Origin: Vulcanimicrobiota bacterium
GTDB taxonomy: Bacteria; Vulcanimicrobiota; Vulcanimicrobiia; Vulcanimicrobiales; Vulcanimicrobiaceae
DNA length: 64,000 nt
Direction: 5' to 3'
Assembly (NCBI GenBank): GCA_027452165.1
Contig: DAIDGX010000026.1
Span: 139,769-203,768 of the forward strand
Under the pieces are notes generated by a model. It did no database searches and had not been told where the DNA came from. It saw only the letters and a list, made by a program, of their open reading frames with translations. Both the position numbers and the translations under genes were made by a program. How positions within the stretch are numbered: position 1 is the stretch's first letter; each line of letters begins with the position of its first letter. Shown here one piece after another: positions 26,118 to 33,604 of this stretch.

Positions 26118-26969
26118 ATGCCGATGCCAGAATGGCTGCGCATCCGGCGCGGAAAACATGCCGACCAGCGTGACGCGGCGTTGTGGAGCAAATGTCCGAT
26201 GTGCGGCGAGGTGCTCTACCGGCGCGATCTCGCGGCCAACCTCTTCGTCTGTACGAAGTGCGCGCACCATTTTCGCATGAGCGCGTACGATCGTATCAGC
26301 ATGCTGATCGATGGTGATTTTGCCGAGATCGGAGCCGAGGTCACAACGGGCGATCCACTCGCGTGGGTCGATAAGAAGACGTATCCGGTGAAGATTGCCG
26401 CCGATCGGGAGAAATCGGGTATCAACGAAGGCGTCGTCTGCGGGATCGGCGCGATCGACGGATGCGAGGTCGCGCTCGGCGTGATGGACTTCCACTTTCG
26501 CGGCGGCACGATGGGAACGGTTGTGGGCGAGCGTCTGACGATGCTGCTCGAAGAAGCACGCAAACGCGCGCTTCCGTGCATCATCTTCACCGCGTCGGGT
26601 GGCGCGCGCATGGAAGAGGGCATGTTTGCGTTGATGCAGATGGCGAAAACCACCGCTGCGGTCGCGCGCTTCATGGGCGACGGAAACTTCTTTGTCACGG
26701 TGCTTACCGATCCGACCACGGGTGGCGTTTCGGCATCATTTGCTTTCGAGTCCGACGTGATCGTGGCCGAGCCCAAAGCGATGATCGGCTTTGCGGGTCG
26801 CCGCGTGATCGAGCAGACGATCCGCCAGAAACTCCCCGATCAATTCCAGCGCGCGGAGTTTCTGCTCGAGAAGGGGCATATCGACATGGTCGTCGAGCGG
26901 CACGAGTTAAAGAGCACGCTCACGCGGCTGCTGCGCTATGCGGCGAGCGGGAAGAAGGTGCGCGCATGA
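26118..26969 (+). CDS. accD: Acetyl-CoA carboxylase carboxyltransferase, beta subunit
   Basis: 283 residues. Zinc ribbon CPMCG...CTKCAHHF at residues ~31-55, then the crotonase-fold domain with GGARMEEGMFALMQMAKT, TDPTTGGVSASFA and IGFAGRRVIEQTIRQKLP. With AccA it transfers CO2 from carboxybiotin to acetyl-CoA, giving malonyl-CoA for fatty acid synthesis. ATGA overlap with accA. Confidence 0.97.
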   Translation: MPMPEWLRIRRGKHADQRDAALWSKCPMCGEVLYRRDLAANLFVCTKCAHHFRMSAYDRISMLIDGDFAEIGAEVTTGDPLAWVDKKTYPVKIAADREKSGINEGVVCGIGAIDGCEVALGVMDFHFRGGTMGTVVGERLTMLLEEARKRALPCIIFTASGGARMEEGMFALMQMAKTTAAVARFMGDGNFFVTVLTDPTTGGVSASFAFESDVIVAEPKAMIGFAGRRVIEQTIRQKLPDQFQRAEFLLEKGHIDMVVERHELKSTLTRLLRYAASGKKVRA

Positions 26970-27946
26970 ATCCGATCGTGGAGCGCGAGAAGGGGCTGCT
27001 CGAAGTCGAGCGCCGGATCAACGACCTGCGCACGGCCAATGCGAATCAGCCCGTCGATATGTCGGCCGAGATCGCGGCCCTCGAACAGAAATACGAAGAG
27101 CTCCAGCGCGAACTCTTTGCATCGCTCACGCCATGGGAGAAGGTCCACATGGCGCGCCATCCGGAGCGTCCGACCGCCCTCGACTATATCTCGCAGTTCG
27201 AGGCCTTCGACGAGTTGCACGGTGACCGTCACTTTCGTGACGACGCCGCGATCGTGGGCGGCTTTGCCATGCTCGGTGGCCACGCGGTCATGGCGATCGG
27301 GCAGCAGCGCGGCCGCGATACCAAAGAGAACATCAAACGCAACTTCGGCATGGTAACGCCCGAGGGGTATCGCAAGGTCAAACGCCTCGCGCACACCGCA
27401 TCGCGTCTTGGCCTGCCGATCGTAACCTTCATCGACACGAAGGGCGCCGATCCGGGGATAAGCTCCGAAGAGCATGCGCAGTCCGAGGCGATCGCAATGT
27501 GCCTGTACGAGTTCGTCGAGGCACGCGTGCCGATCGTCGCGACCGTGATCGGCGAGGGTGGCTCGGGCGGAGCGCTGGCGCTCGGCATCGCGGATCACGT
27601 GCTCATGCTCGAACATTCGGTGTACTCGGTGGCCTCCGCGGAGGGCTGCGCGGCGATCCTGTGGAGCGATGCGACAAAAGCGGAAGAAGCTGCGACGCGG
27701 TTGAAGTTGACCGCAGCGGATTTGCAGCGCTTCGGCATCATCGACGAGATCGTGCCCGAACCGCTGGGGGGCGCGCATCGCGAGCCCTTGGCCGTCGTCG
27801 CACGGGTGCTCGAGGCGGTCCGTCGCGCGGTGCAACGGCTCTCGGCGGGCACGCCGGAGGCGTTGCTGGAGGAGCGCTATCGGAAGTATCGGCGGATAGG
27901 CGCATGGGGAACCGGGCGCCGGGAGAACAACGGAACGACTCCGTGA
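26966..27946 (+). CDS. accA: Acetyl-CoA carboxylase carboxyltransferase, alpha subunit
   Basis: 326 residues. N-terminal coiled-coil (EIAALEQKYEELQREL), WEKVHMARHPERPTALDYI, GDRHFRDDAAIVGG, MVTPEGYRKVKRL, FIDTKGADPGISSEE, GEGGSGGALALG and SVASAEGCAAILW are hallmark blocks. Partner of AccD. Start fixed by the ATGA overlap with accD; the C-terminal tail (YRRIGAWGTGRRENNGTTP) is a little long. Ends in a GTGA overlap with the next gene. Confidence 0.97.
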   Translation: MNPIVEREKGLLEVERRINDLRTANANQPVDMSAEIAALEQKYEELQRELFASLTPWEKVHMARHPERPTALDYISQFEAFDELHGDRHFRDDAAIVGGFAMLGGHAVMAIGQQRGRDTKENIKRNFGMVTPEGYRKVKRLAHTASRLGLPIVTFIDTKGADPGISSEEHAQSEAIAMCLYEFVEARVPIVATVIGEGGSGGALALGIADHVLMLEHSVYSVASAEGCAAILWSDATKAEEAATRLKLTAADLQRFGIIDEIVPEPLGGAHREPLAVVARVLEAVRRAVQRLSAGTPEALLEERYRKYRRIGAWGTGRRENNGTTP

Positions 27947-28275
27947 AGCGAGGCACACGCGCACCGCTTTACGTTCGTATTGCCGGCCGGCTCGCCGCGA
28001 CCGGAGTCGCGCTCATGATCTTCATCCTCGTCGGCATCCAATTTGCGCGTGTGATCGAGCAGAACGTTGCGCTTGCGCATGAACTCTCGACGACCAATGG
28101 CGACATCGCGCACCTCGAAGCCCGTCGCATTTGGCAGCAGCGTCAGCTACGCCGGCTCGAGAGTCCCGAGGGCGCCATTCCCGAGATCCACGAGCGGCTG
28201 CGTCTGGTGCGCAAGAACGAAGCGCTGGTCTTCGTGAACCCGGCCCCGTCGGCCGACCCCTCATCGGCTCCGTGA
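27943..28275 (+). CDS. FtsB/DivIC-like septum formation protein
   Basis: 110 residues with GTG start overlapping the accA stop. One transmembrane helix (residues ~18-40, VALMIFILVGIQFARVI) followed by a coiled coil (~45-85) and a short periplasmic tail: the layout of FtsB/DivIC, which with FtsL and FtsQ recruit the division septum machinery. Sequence alone is weakly conserved in this family, so the call rests on topology and size. Confidence 0.65.
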   Translation: MKRGTRAPLYVRIAGRLAATGVALMIFILVGIQFARVIEQNVALAHELSTTNGDIAHLEARRIWQQRQLRRLESPEGAIPEIHERLRLVRKNEALVFVNPAPSADPSSAP

Positions 28276-28607
28276 GCGATTCCGTTCGCGGCGTCGTCAT
28301 CAATCTCAATGCCTACGGTGCAACCGTGCGTCTGGATACGGGCGAACTCGCAAGCGCTCCGGCCGGCGACGTAGAGGCGCACCGGGGACAGTACGAGCGC
28401 TCCTTCGCGCAGCGCAAGAGCATGGGATTCGTGCAGCATCCCGGCCGCCGCCCGATGGTCACGCTGGCTCCGCAGATTGCCGAGCCCGAGCTCGACGAAC
28501 GGTTGGCCGAGTTTTTCAAGAGCACGAGCGACTGGGAGAACGATGCGAGCGGCGTCCCCGCGCACGAGCGGCACTTCTTGCAAAAGAAGAAACGCGCCGA
28601 ACGCTGA
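28272..28607 (+). CDS. Small protein with S1/OB-like N-terminus
   Basis: 111 residues, GTG start overlapping the previous stop. Residues 1-40 (VRGVVINLNAYGATVRLDTGELASAP) have the strand pattern of an S1 RNA-binding domain; the rest is polar and ends in a basic tail (QKKKRAER). Possibly RNA- or ribosome-associated; not identified further. Its TGA overlaps the CTG codon proposed as the start of the phosphatase gene. Confidence 0.65.
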   Translation: MSDSVRGVVINLNAYGATVRLDTGELASAPAGDVEAHRGQYERSFAQRKSMGFVQHPGRRPMVTLAPQIAEPELDERLAEFFKSTSDWENDASGVPAHERHFLQKKKRAER

Positions 28608-29566
28608 GCAAGCACCACGCCGTCATCTCGATCGGAACCAACTCCACCCGCGTGCTGCTCGCCGACATGGCGCCCGAGACGCCGCACGTGGATCTTGCGC
28701 GTTCGATCGGCACGCGCATCGGTGAGGGTTTGCGCGAGAGCGGGCATCTCGGGATCGAACCGATGGCGCGAACGCTCGATGCGGTGCGGTCGCACCTGCG
28801 CGCCGTCCGCGGCCACTATGTGAAGCTCTTCGCGATCGCGACGAGTGCGGTGCGTCGCGCCGATAACGGCGATCACTTCACGCGCGAGGTACAGCGCGCG
28901 CTCGGCGTGCCCGTGCACGTGCTCTCCGGCGATGAAGAGGCGAGCGCGTCGTATCGCGGTGCGATCAGTGCGCTCGGGAACTTGCACGGCGCCCAGGTGG
29001 GGGTGGTGGATACCGGCGGCGGTAGCACCGAGTATGCCATCGGCGCGACGGCGACGCCCGCACGCACGGTTTCGTGCGAGATCGGCGCGGTGCGTCTCAC
29101 CGAGGCGATTCCTGCGCTCGCCGGACGCGACGGCATCGTCGATCTCGATACGATCGAACGCGCCCGGACCCTGGCGCGCGAAGCGCTCGCGCCGCTGCGC
29201 GATTTCCCCGCGGTCGAACGCTTGGCATTCGTGGGCGGTTCGGCAACGACGGCGGCCGCGATGGTGCGCGGGAAGAAGACGAAGATCGACCGCTTCGAAC
29301 TCACGCGCAGCGATTTGCAGCGCGCGCTCGTGCGGCTCTGCGCGCTCTCGTTCAAGGAGCGCAAGGAGGTGCCCGGGATGAAGCCGCAGCGTGCCGACAT
29401 CTTGCCCGCGGGCATCATCGTGCTGGAAACGGTGCTCGATATCGTGGGGATCGACCGGGCCACGGCGACGACGGCCGACTTATTGCTTGGCTATCTGCTT
29501 GCGGAGCGCGACCGCCACCCGTCCGGCAGGACGTACCCAGCCGCGTCCCGGAGCTCCACCCCATGA
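28604..29566 (+). CDS. Ppx/GppA-family exopolyphosphatase/guanosine pentaphosphatase
   Basis: 320 residues if begun at the CTG at 28604-28606. The ASKHA-fold phosphate motifs are AVISIGTNSTRVLLAD, VGVVDTGGGSTEYAIG and FVGGSATTAAAM; PQRADILPAGIIVLE is the family's C-terminal block. It removes terminal phosphate from polyphosphate or pppGpp. The first motif lies upstream of the first standard start (GTG 28652) and the frame has no ATG, GTG or TTG before it; the CTG forms a CTGA overlap with the preceding stop, like other junctions in this run. Single-module length (~300) rather than the longer Ppx. Confidence 0.88.
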   Translation: MSKHHAVISIGTNSTRVLLADMAPETPHVDLARSIGTRIGEGLRESGHLGIEPMARTLDAVRSHLRAVRGHYVKLFAIATSAVRRADNGDHFTREVQRALGVPVHVLSGDEEASASYRGAISALGNLHGAQVGVVDTGGGSTEYAIGATATPARTVSCEIGAVRLTEAIPALAGRDGIVDLDTIERARTLAREALAPLRDFPAVERLAFVGGSATTAAAMVRGKKTKIDRFELTRSDLQRALVRLCALSFKERKEVPGMKPQRADILPAGIIVLETVLDIVGIDRATATTADLLLGYLLAERDRHPSGRTYPAASRSSTP

Positions 29567-29805
29567 ACGACCAGAGTATCCTCGGGCACATCGAAGCGCT
29601 GGTTGCCGAGGAGCATCGCCTGCTCGAACACGGCGAGGCGGGGCACCTGACGCTTGACGACAAGGCTCGCCTGGAGACGGTGCAAGTCCAACTGGACCGC
29701 TACTACGACCTCTTACGTCAACGCCGTGCGCGTCGTGATGCCGGACAAAATCCAAACATCGCGAAGATGCGCTCGGCCGATACGGTCGAACACTACCAAG
29801 AGTAA
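29563..29805 (+). CDS. DUF2630-like small protein
   Basis: 80 residues, helical: MNDQSILGHIEALVAEEHRLL, then LETVQVQLDRYYDLLRQRRARRDAG, then NPNIAKMRSADTVEHYQE. The pattern (short acidic helix, LRQRRARRxAG, NP...R...VE.Y) matches small actinobacterial-type proteins annotated DUF2630 as I remember them; function unknown. ATGA overlap with the phosphatase stop. The tRNA-Leu gene begins 12 bp downstream, so the mRNA may read into it. Confidence 0.7.
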   Translation: MNDQSILGHIEALVAEEHRLLEHGEAGHLTLDDKARLETVQVQLDRYYDLLRQRRARRDAGQNPNIAKMRSADTVEHYQE

Positions 29806-29816
29806 ACGACCGCCGT

Positions 29817-30258
29817 GGGACGGTGGTGGAATTGGCAGACACAGCAGACTTGAGGAAATCTCCTTGAGCCGTACGATGGGAAACCGCGTGCGGGATGCGT
29901 TCAAAGTCGGCGAACTCTACTCGTAGCTCGAAAGGCCTACGAACGACAACGCCGAGCCAAACCCAAATTGCAATGGTTGCGAGCAGCCGGTGGGGGACCC
30001 GCGAAGCGGGGGCGCGCAGGACCGAAGTTCCGTAGCGCGTTCCAAGGATGTGGGGCCCCCAAGTTGCGAGCAGCAACTTGGGGAGGTGTAGAGACTGGAT
30101 GGACGCAGTCTAAGCGCGTTTACGAACGCGTATGACTAAGGCACAGTCCGGACCAACAAATCGCGGCGGTGCGCGCACCGGTGCGAGTGGCGAAAGCCAT
30201 AGTGGTGCGAAAATTTGCCGCTCGTGAGAGCATGCGGGTTCGATCCCCGCCCGTCCCA
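29817..30258 (+). tRNA. tRNA-Leu (TAA) interrupted by a group I intron
   Basis: Exon 1 is 29817-29851 and exon 2 is 30210-30258. Joined, they make an 84-nt class II tRNA: acceptor GGGACGG with CCGTCCC and discriminator A, D arm GGTGGAATTGGCAGACA, anticodon stem GCAGA/TTTGC with loop CT-TAA-AA, a long variable arm (CGCTCGTGAGAGCAT) and T arm GCGGG-TTCGATC-CCCGC. CCA is not encoded. The intron splits the anticodon between U34 and A35, the position used in cyanobacterial and plastid tRNA-Leu(UAA). Confidence 0.93.
29852..30209 (+). ncRNA. Group I intron in tRNA-Leu(UAA)
   Basis: 358 nt, beginning after the exon U and ending in the expected G. Conserved core elements can be aligned by eye with the Anabaena tRNA-Leu intron: TTGAGCC near the 5' end, GGATGCGTTCAAAGTCGGCG (P3/P4), CGCCGAGCCAAACCC closing P4 (TCGGCG with CGCCGA), P5 TCGTAG with CTACGA, GGTGTAGAGACTGGATGGACG (P7 and guanosine site), P8 CGCGTT with AACGCG, and ACAGTCC (P7 3' strand, GACTG with CAGTC). 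A long extra hairpin CCCCAAGTTGC/GCAACTTGGGG lies before P7. No homing endonuclease frame. Presumably self-splicing with external guanosine. Confidence 0.9.
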
Positions 30259-30266
30259 TAATAGCG

Positions 30267-30902
30267 TCATGCCGGGTGTGTCGATGCACGCACAAAGGCG
30301 GCGATCGCGCGTGCGGCATCGGTGCCGAGGTCGTTGAGGGCGCCGACCACGCTCTCGATGTTCTCGGGTGGATGGTTCTGGTGCAGTTTGAAGGTTCCCA
30401 ACAGGGTCTCGACGCGCATCTCCACGCCCACGATCGCCTGTAACTCGATATCGATATACGCGCGCGGCGCGTCATCGACGGCCCAGGTTCCGCCTACCTG
30501 CGCTTCGTGTTCGGTGGTGAGCGTGCGCACGATCGCTTCGATGCGTGCCGGTTCGTGGATGAACTCAACCGGCCCGCGTGCCTCGATCGCGACGTAATCG
30601 AAGGTCGGCACCGTGCGCGGATCGGCGCGTTTCGAGGCATACCAGGTCGGCGACATGTAGTGGTCGGCGACGCGGTAGATCGCAACCGCTTCGTTCGGCG
30701 GCGTGCGCCACTGCGGATTCGCGCGCGCGATGTGGCCGCGAAGCCACAGCGTCGTGCCTACCACTTCGACGTGCAACGGCAGGTGGGTGAGTTGCAGGCC
30801 ACCCTCGCCGCTCGTGACTAGCGTCGCGAGCGTATGCGCGCGCATGAGCGGCACGAGCGCGTCGCGGTCGTCCACGCGGAATCGAGGCGGCCGATAGGTC
30901 AT
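30267..30902 (-). CDS. PaiB-like FMN-binding protein/regulator
   Basis: 211 residues. TYRPPRFRVDD at the N-terminus, MRAHTLATLVTSGEGGLQLTHLPL, GHIARANPQWR, YMSPTWYASK and FKLHQNHPPENIESVV follow the PaiB (negative regulator of sporulation and protease genes in Bacillus) family, a split-barrel flavin-binding fold. The biochemical role is unclear in most bacteria. Start at the ATG giving MTYRPPRF; an upstream extension is rejected. Divergent from the OYE gene (65 bp), so the pair may share a promoter region. Confidence 0.88.
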   Translation of the reverse strand: MTYRPPRFRVDDRDALVPLMRAHTLATLVTSGEGGLQLTHLPLHVEVVGTTLWLRGHIARANPQWRTPPNEAVAIYRVADHYMSPTWYASKRADPRTVPTFDYVAIEARGPVEFIHEPARIEAIVRTLTTEHEAQVGGTWAVDDAPRAYIDIELQAIVGVEMRVETLLGTFKLHQNHPPENIESVVGALNDLGTDAARAIAAFVRASTHPA

Positions 30903-30967
30903 CGTACGACCCGGCTTCTCGCTCGAACGTGCAACTCCGCTGCGCGACGCGAGGTCCTTAGCCACCG

Positions 30968-32050
30968 ATGAGCAAGCTCTTTTCACCACTTTCACTGCGT
31001 AACGTCACGTTCGAGAACCGTATCGTGGTCTCGCCCATGTGCCAGTACTCCTCGATCGACGGTAACGCCAATGATTGGCACGTCGTGAACTTGGGGCACT
31101 TCGCGCTGAGCGGACCGGGCCTCGTCTTCTTCGAGGCCACACACGTGAGCCCCGAAGGGCGCATAACCGATCGCGACCTCGGGCTCTACAGCGACGAGAA
31201 CGAGGCGGCGATGTCGCGCGTCGTGGCCTTCGTCCGGGAATGGACCCGCTCGAAGATCGGCGCGCAACTCGCGCATGCGGGGCGCAAGGCATCGACAACC
31301 CCGCCGTGGGAAGGCGGCGGCGCCGCGAGCGGCGCGCACGCGTATGAAACGGTCGCACCATCGGCGCTCGCCTACGATGGCTACGCGACGCCGCGCGCGC
31401 TCGATGCCGCGGGCTTGGAAAAAGTGCGGCGTGACTTCGTATCCGCGGCGCAACGCGCGGCGCGACTCGATCTCGACGTCATCGAGCTCCACTTTGCGCA
31501 CGGGTATCTCGCGCACCAATTCCTCTCGCCGCTCTCGAACGTGCGCACCGACGCGTACGGTGGTTCGCTCGAGAACCGTATGCGCTTTCCGCTCGAACTT
31601 TTCGACGCGGTGCGCGCCGTCTGGCCCAAGAGCAAACCGCTCGGCGTACGTATCTCCGCAACCGATTGGGTGGATGGTGGTTGGGACATCGAGCAGTCGA
31701 TTGCATTTGCGCACGAACTGCATCGACGCGGATGCGATTTCATCGACGTATCGTCGGCTGGCCTCTCGCCGGATCAGAAGATCGTTCTCGGCCCCGGTTA
31801 TCAGGTGCCGTTCGCGAGGGCGATACGTGCGGCAACCGGCATCGCGACGATGGCGGTCGGCGCGATCACCGATCCGCAGCAGGCCGACGCGATTGTCGCG
31901 AACGGCGATGCGGATTTCGTGGCGCTTGCCCGCGGCTTCATTCGCGATCCCCGTTGGGTCTGGAATGCAGCCGATGCGCTCGATGCCACATCGTTCGTGC
32001 CCAATCAGTACGCGCGCGGACGCGCGACCCGCATGCACCAACGTGCTTGA
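30968..32050 (+). CDS. Old yellow enzyme-type NADPH/NADH:flavin oxidoreductase (YqjM-like)
   Basis: 360 residues, TIM barrel with FMN. PMCQYSS near residue 23 carries the Cys typical of the thermophilic-like/YqjM class; AQLAHAGRKAS, the substrate-binding His pair in ELHFAHGYLAHQFLSPLSN, DAYGGSLENRMRFPLE, GVRISATDW and ALARGFIRDPRW complete the family set. Reduces activated C=C bonds of enones and similar electrophiles; physiological substrate unknown. Confidence 0.93.
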   Translation: MSKLFSPLSLRNVTFENRIVVSPMCQYSSIDGNANDWHVVNLGHFALSGPGLVFFEATHVSPEGRITDRDLGLYSDENEAAMSRVVAFVREWTRSKIGAQLAHAGRKASTTPPWEGGGAASGAHAYETVAPSALAYDGYATPRALDAAGLEKVRRDFVSAAQRAARLDLDVIELHFAHGYLAHQFLSPLSNVRTDAYGGSLENRMRFPLELFDAVRAVWPKSKPLGVRISATDWVDGGWDIEQSIAFAHELHRRGCDFIDVSSAGLSPDQKIVLGPGYQVPFARAIRAATGIATMAVGAITDPQQADAIVANGDADFVALARGFIRDPRWVWNAADALDATSFVPNQYARGRATRMHQRA

Positions 32051-32075
32051 CACGCGGGTGTACGATACCTAAGGA

Positions 32076-32246
32076 TTCCTCGTTAGGTGAGGCGTCTGCG
32101 CGAACATAAGCCGCTACCCGGAAAGGTCGAGAGACCCCAATGGGTGACCAGGAACCGTCGAATCAAGGCGTTTCCTAACGCGGCTGTGAGGCGAACCGAA
32201 AGGTCGCCCGCTACGGCGTGCAGTGCTAAAACTCGACGTTGAGGGG
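32076..32246 (+). promoter_or_regulatory. M-box (ykoK) Mg2+ riboswitch
   Basis: Conserved stretches of the M-box aptamer occur in the right order: CCTCGTTAGGTGAGGC, GCCGCTACCCGGAAAGGTC, GAGACCCCAATGGGTGACC, and CAGTGCTAAAACTCGACGTTGAGG, where CCTC and GAGG close P1. Length ~170 nt as in B. subtilis mgtE. An intrinsic terminator follows at 32280, giving a transcriptional off-switch at high Mg2+. No Mg2+ transporter gene follows. Confidence 0.92.
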
Positions 32247-32279
32247 TTGCACGACGTCGTGAGACGTATTGTGATTTCG

Positions 32280-32315
32280 AAACCGTCGCAAGCGAGGAGC
32301 AGCGACGGTTTTTTT
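32280..32315 (+). terminator. Expression-platform terminator of the M-box
   Basis: 10-bp perfect stem AAACCGTCGC/GCGACGGTTT with a 12-base loop followed by a run of seven T. Located 34 bp after the aptamer. Confidence 0.92.
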
Positions 32316-32358
32316 GTTGTTGCGCGTCGTGCGCTCTTGAGGGGAGGTGAGTGTCCGC

Positions 32359-32602
32359 ATGGACGATGGCCCGAGTCGATCGACCGATGACGCCGGTTCG
32401 CAGGAACCGTATTTTTCGCGTGCCTCTTCAGGCGGCACGCCATCACCGACATTCCCATGGAGAACGTGTCATGCGTATGCTTGTAACTTTGCTCTTCCAC
32501 GTGATTGAGAAGCCACGCCGTGACGAACGGTTGCGCGCGAATCAGTATCGCACCCCACGATGCAACGGCTATCTCGCGGCGATGCTGCCGCGCGTGGAGT
32601 AG
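32359..32602 (+). other. Short reading frames behind the M-box, possible decayed target gene
   Basis: After the terminator a strong ribosome site (GGGGAGGTGA) precedes an ATG at 32359 that opens a 49-codon frame (begins MDDGPSRSTDDAG) ending at 32508. A second frame, ATG 32471 to TAG 32602 (43 codons, hydrophobic start MRMLVTLLFHVIEK, then basic), has GGAG 8 bases upstream. Neither matches a family I know. They could be a leader peptide, a small membrane protein, or the remains of a truncated transporter once controlled by the riboswitch. Confidence 0.3.
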
Positions 32603-32632
32603 CACGAACGTGGTTCGGGGAATGGTGGCGGC

Positions 32633-33481
32633 ATGATGCATGTGCTGCTGGCCGCAGTGCTCGCCGGCATCGCGCCGTCGCCATCGCCGGCGCCGCGCAC
32701 GGTCGCCACGCAACCAAGCGATCCCTGTGGCGGACCGACGCGCATGCTTGCAACGCTGAATCGTCCGACGATCGGCTACAGTGCGTGCGCGGTGAAAGCA
32801 GGCTCGGTCGTCTTCGAAGAAGGCTATCAATCGCAGGTCAACGGTACGCGCGGCAGCGGCTCGTCGTACCTCGATCAATATCCGCAGAGTTTCGTGCGCT
32901 TCGGTGTTGCCAAGCGCTTCGAACTCGATCTCATCGGGCCGTCGTACAATCGCGTGGCCGCACCGGATGGCACGGGCGGCCTTGCGCGAGCGCACGGCTA
33001 TTCCGACGGCGGACTCGGTTTCAAATACGAGTTCGTGCCCGCCGGTAAAACGACGTTCGCCATCGACGGGCTCTACACGTCGCCGAACGGCACGCCCGGT
33101 TTCACCGCGGGCGGCGCGACCGCGACGGTCAACCTCGATGTCGCCTATGCGATAAGCGGTGCCCTCAACGTCGGAACCACGCTCTCGGCCCAAGCGGCAA
33201 GCGGGTACGACGCGGCCGGGCAGGCCGCGCGCTACGGCTTGCTGCAGCCGTCGTTCGTGGTGACCGACCTCTTGCCGGGGGCGACCCAGCTCTACGGCGA
33301 GTACGTCTATAGCTCCAAGCTCGCTCCGGACCAGGGCGGACGCGCCTTTCTCGACGGTGGGGTGCAGAAGTTGCTCGGGAAGCGCTTCGAGCTCGATGTC
33401 GAGGTCGGCCAATCGCTGATCAGCGACCCGTCCAAGCGTTTCCACTACATCGGCGTGGGCATCGGCTGGGAGCTGCGATAA
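32633..33481 (+). CDS. Exported outer-membrane beta-barrel-like protein
   Basis: 282 residues. A short hydrophobic N-terminus acts as signal; an APSPSPAPRTV linker and two cysteines (SDPCGG, YSACAV) follow; the rest is alternating strands with aromatic ends (VNGTRGSGSSYLDQYPQSFVR, LGFKYEFVPAGK, FHYIGVGIGWEL), resembling the MetA-pathway-of-phenol-degradation type barrels (PF13557-like; from memory). Ends with aromatic Trp-x-Leu-Arg, typical of barrel C-termini. It is the first sizeable gene after the M-box and may be under its control if transcription reads through. Confidence 0.7.
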   Translation: MMHVLLAAVLAGIAPSPSPAPRTVATQPSDPCGGPTRMLATLNRPTIGYSACAVKAGSVVFEEGYQSQVNGTRGSGSSYLDQYPQSFVRFGVAKRFELDLIGPSYNRVAAPDGTGGLARAHGYSDGGLGFKYEFVPAGKTTFAIDGLYTSPNGTPGFTAGGATATVNLDVAYAISGALNVGTTLSAQAASGYDAAGQAARYGLLQPSFVVTDLLPGATQLYGEYVYSSKLAPDQGGRAFLDGGVQKLLGKRFELDVEVGQSLISDPSKRFHYIGVGIGWELR

Positions 33482-33504
33482 GAACGGTGGACCTGGCTGG
33501 GTAA

Positions 33505-33524
33505 ACCTGATAAAAATATCAGGT
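33505..33524. promoter_or_regulatory. Palindromic operator-like site upstream of etfBA
   Basis: Perfect inverted repeat ACCTGATA-AAAA-TATCAGGT, 80 bp before the etfB start. The AT-rich 8-4-8 form looks like a binding site for a dimeric repressor rather than a terminator (no T-tract). The regulator is unknown. The rest of 33482-33604 shows only a GC-rich hairpin and the ribosome site AGAGGAGGTC. Confidence 0.5.
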
Positions 33525-33604
33525 ATTGCCCGGGCAGGGGTCGGTCTCCCCGAACCCCAATAGCGCCGGGTTCCGCCCCACGTTAGAGGAGGTCAAGACT
33601 CCAC

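Noticed and set aside
32047-32075. TTGACA at 32047 as the M-box promoter -35
   Set aside because: At 17-bp spacing the -10 would be TAAGGA and transcription would start inside the aptamer's P1; no convincing promoter could be assigned.
32114-33445. 443-codon minus-strand ORF over the M-box and barrel gene
   Set aside because: It crosses the riboswitch and terminator and has no recognisable domain.
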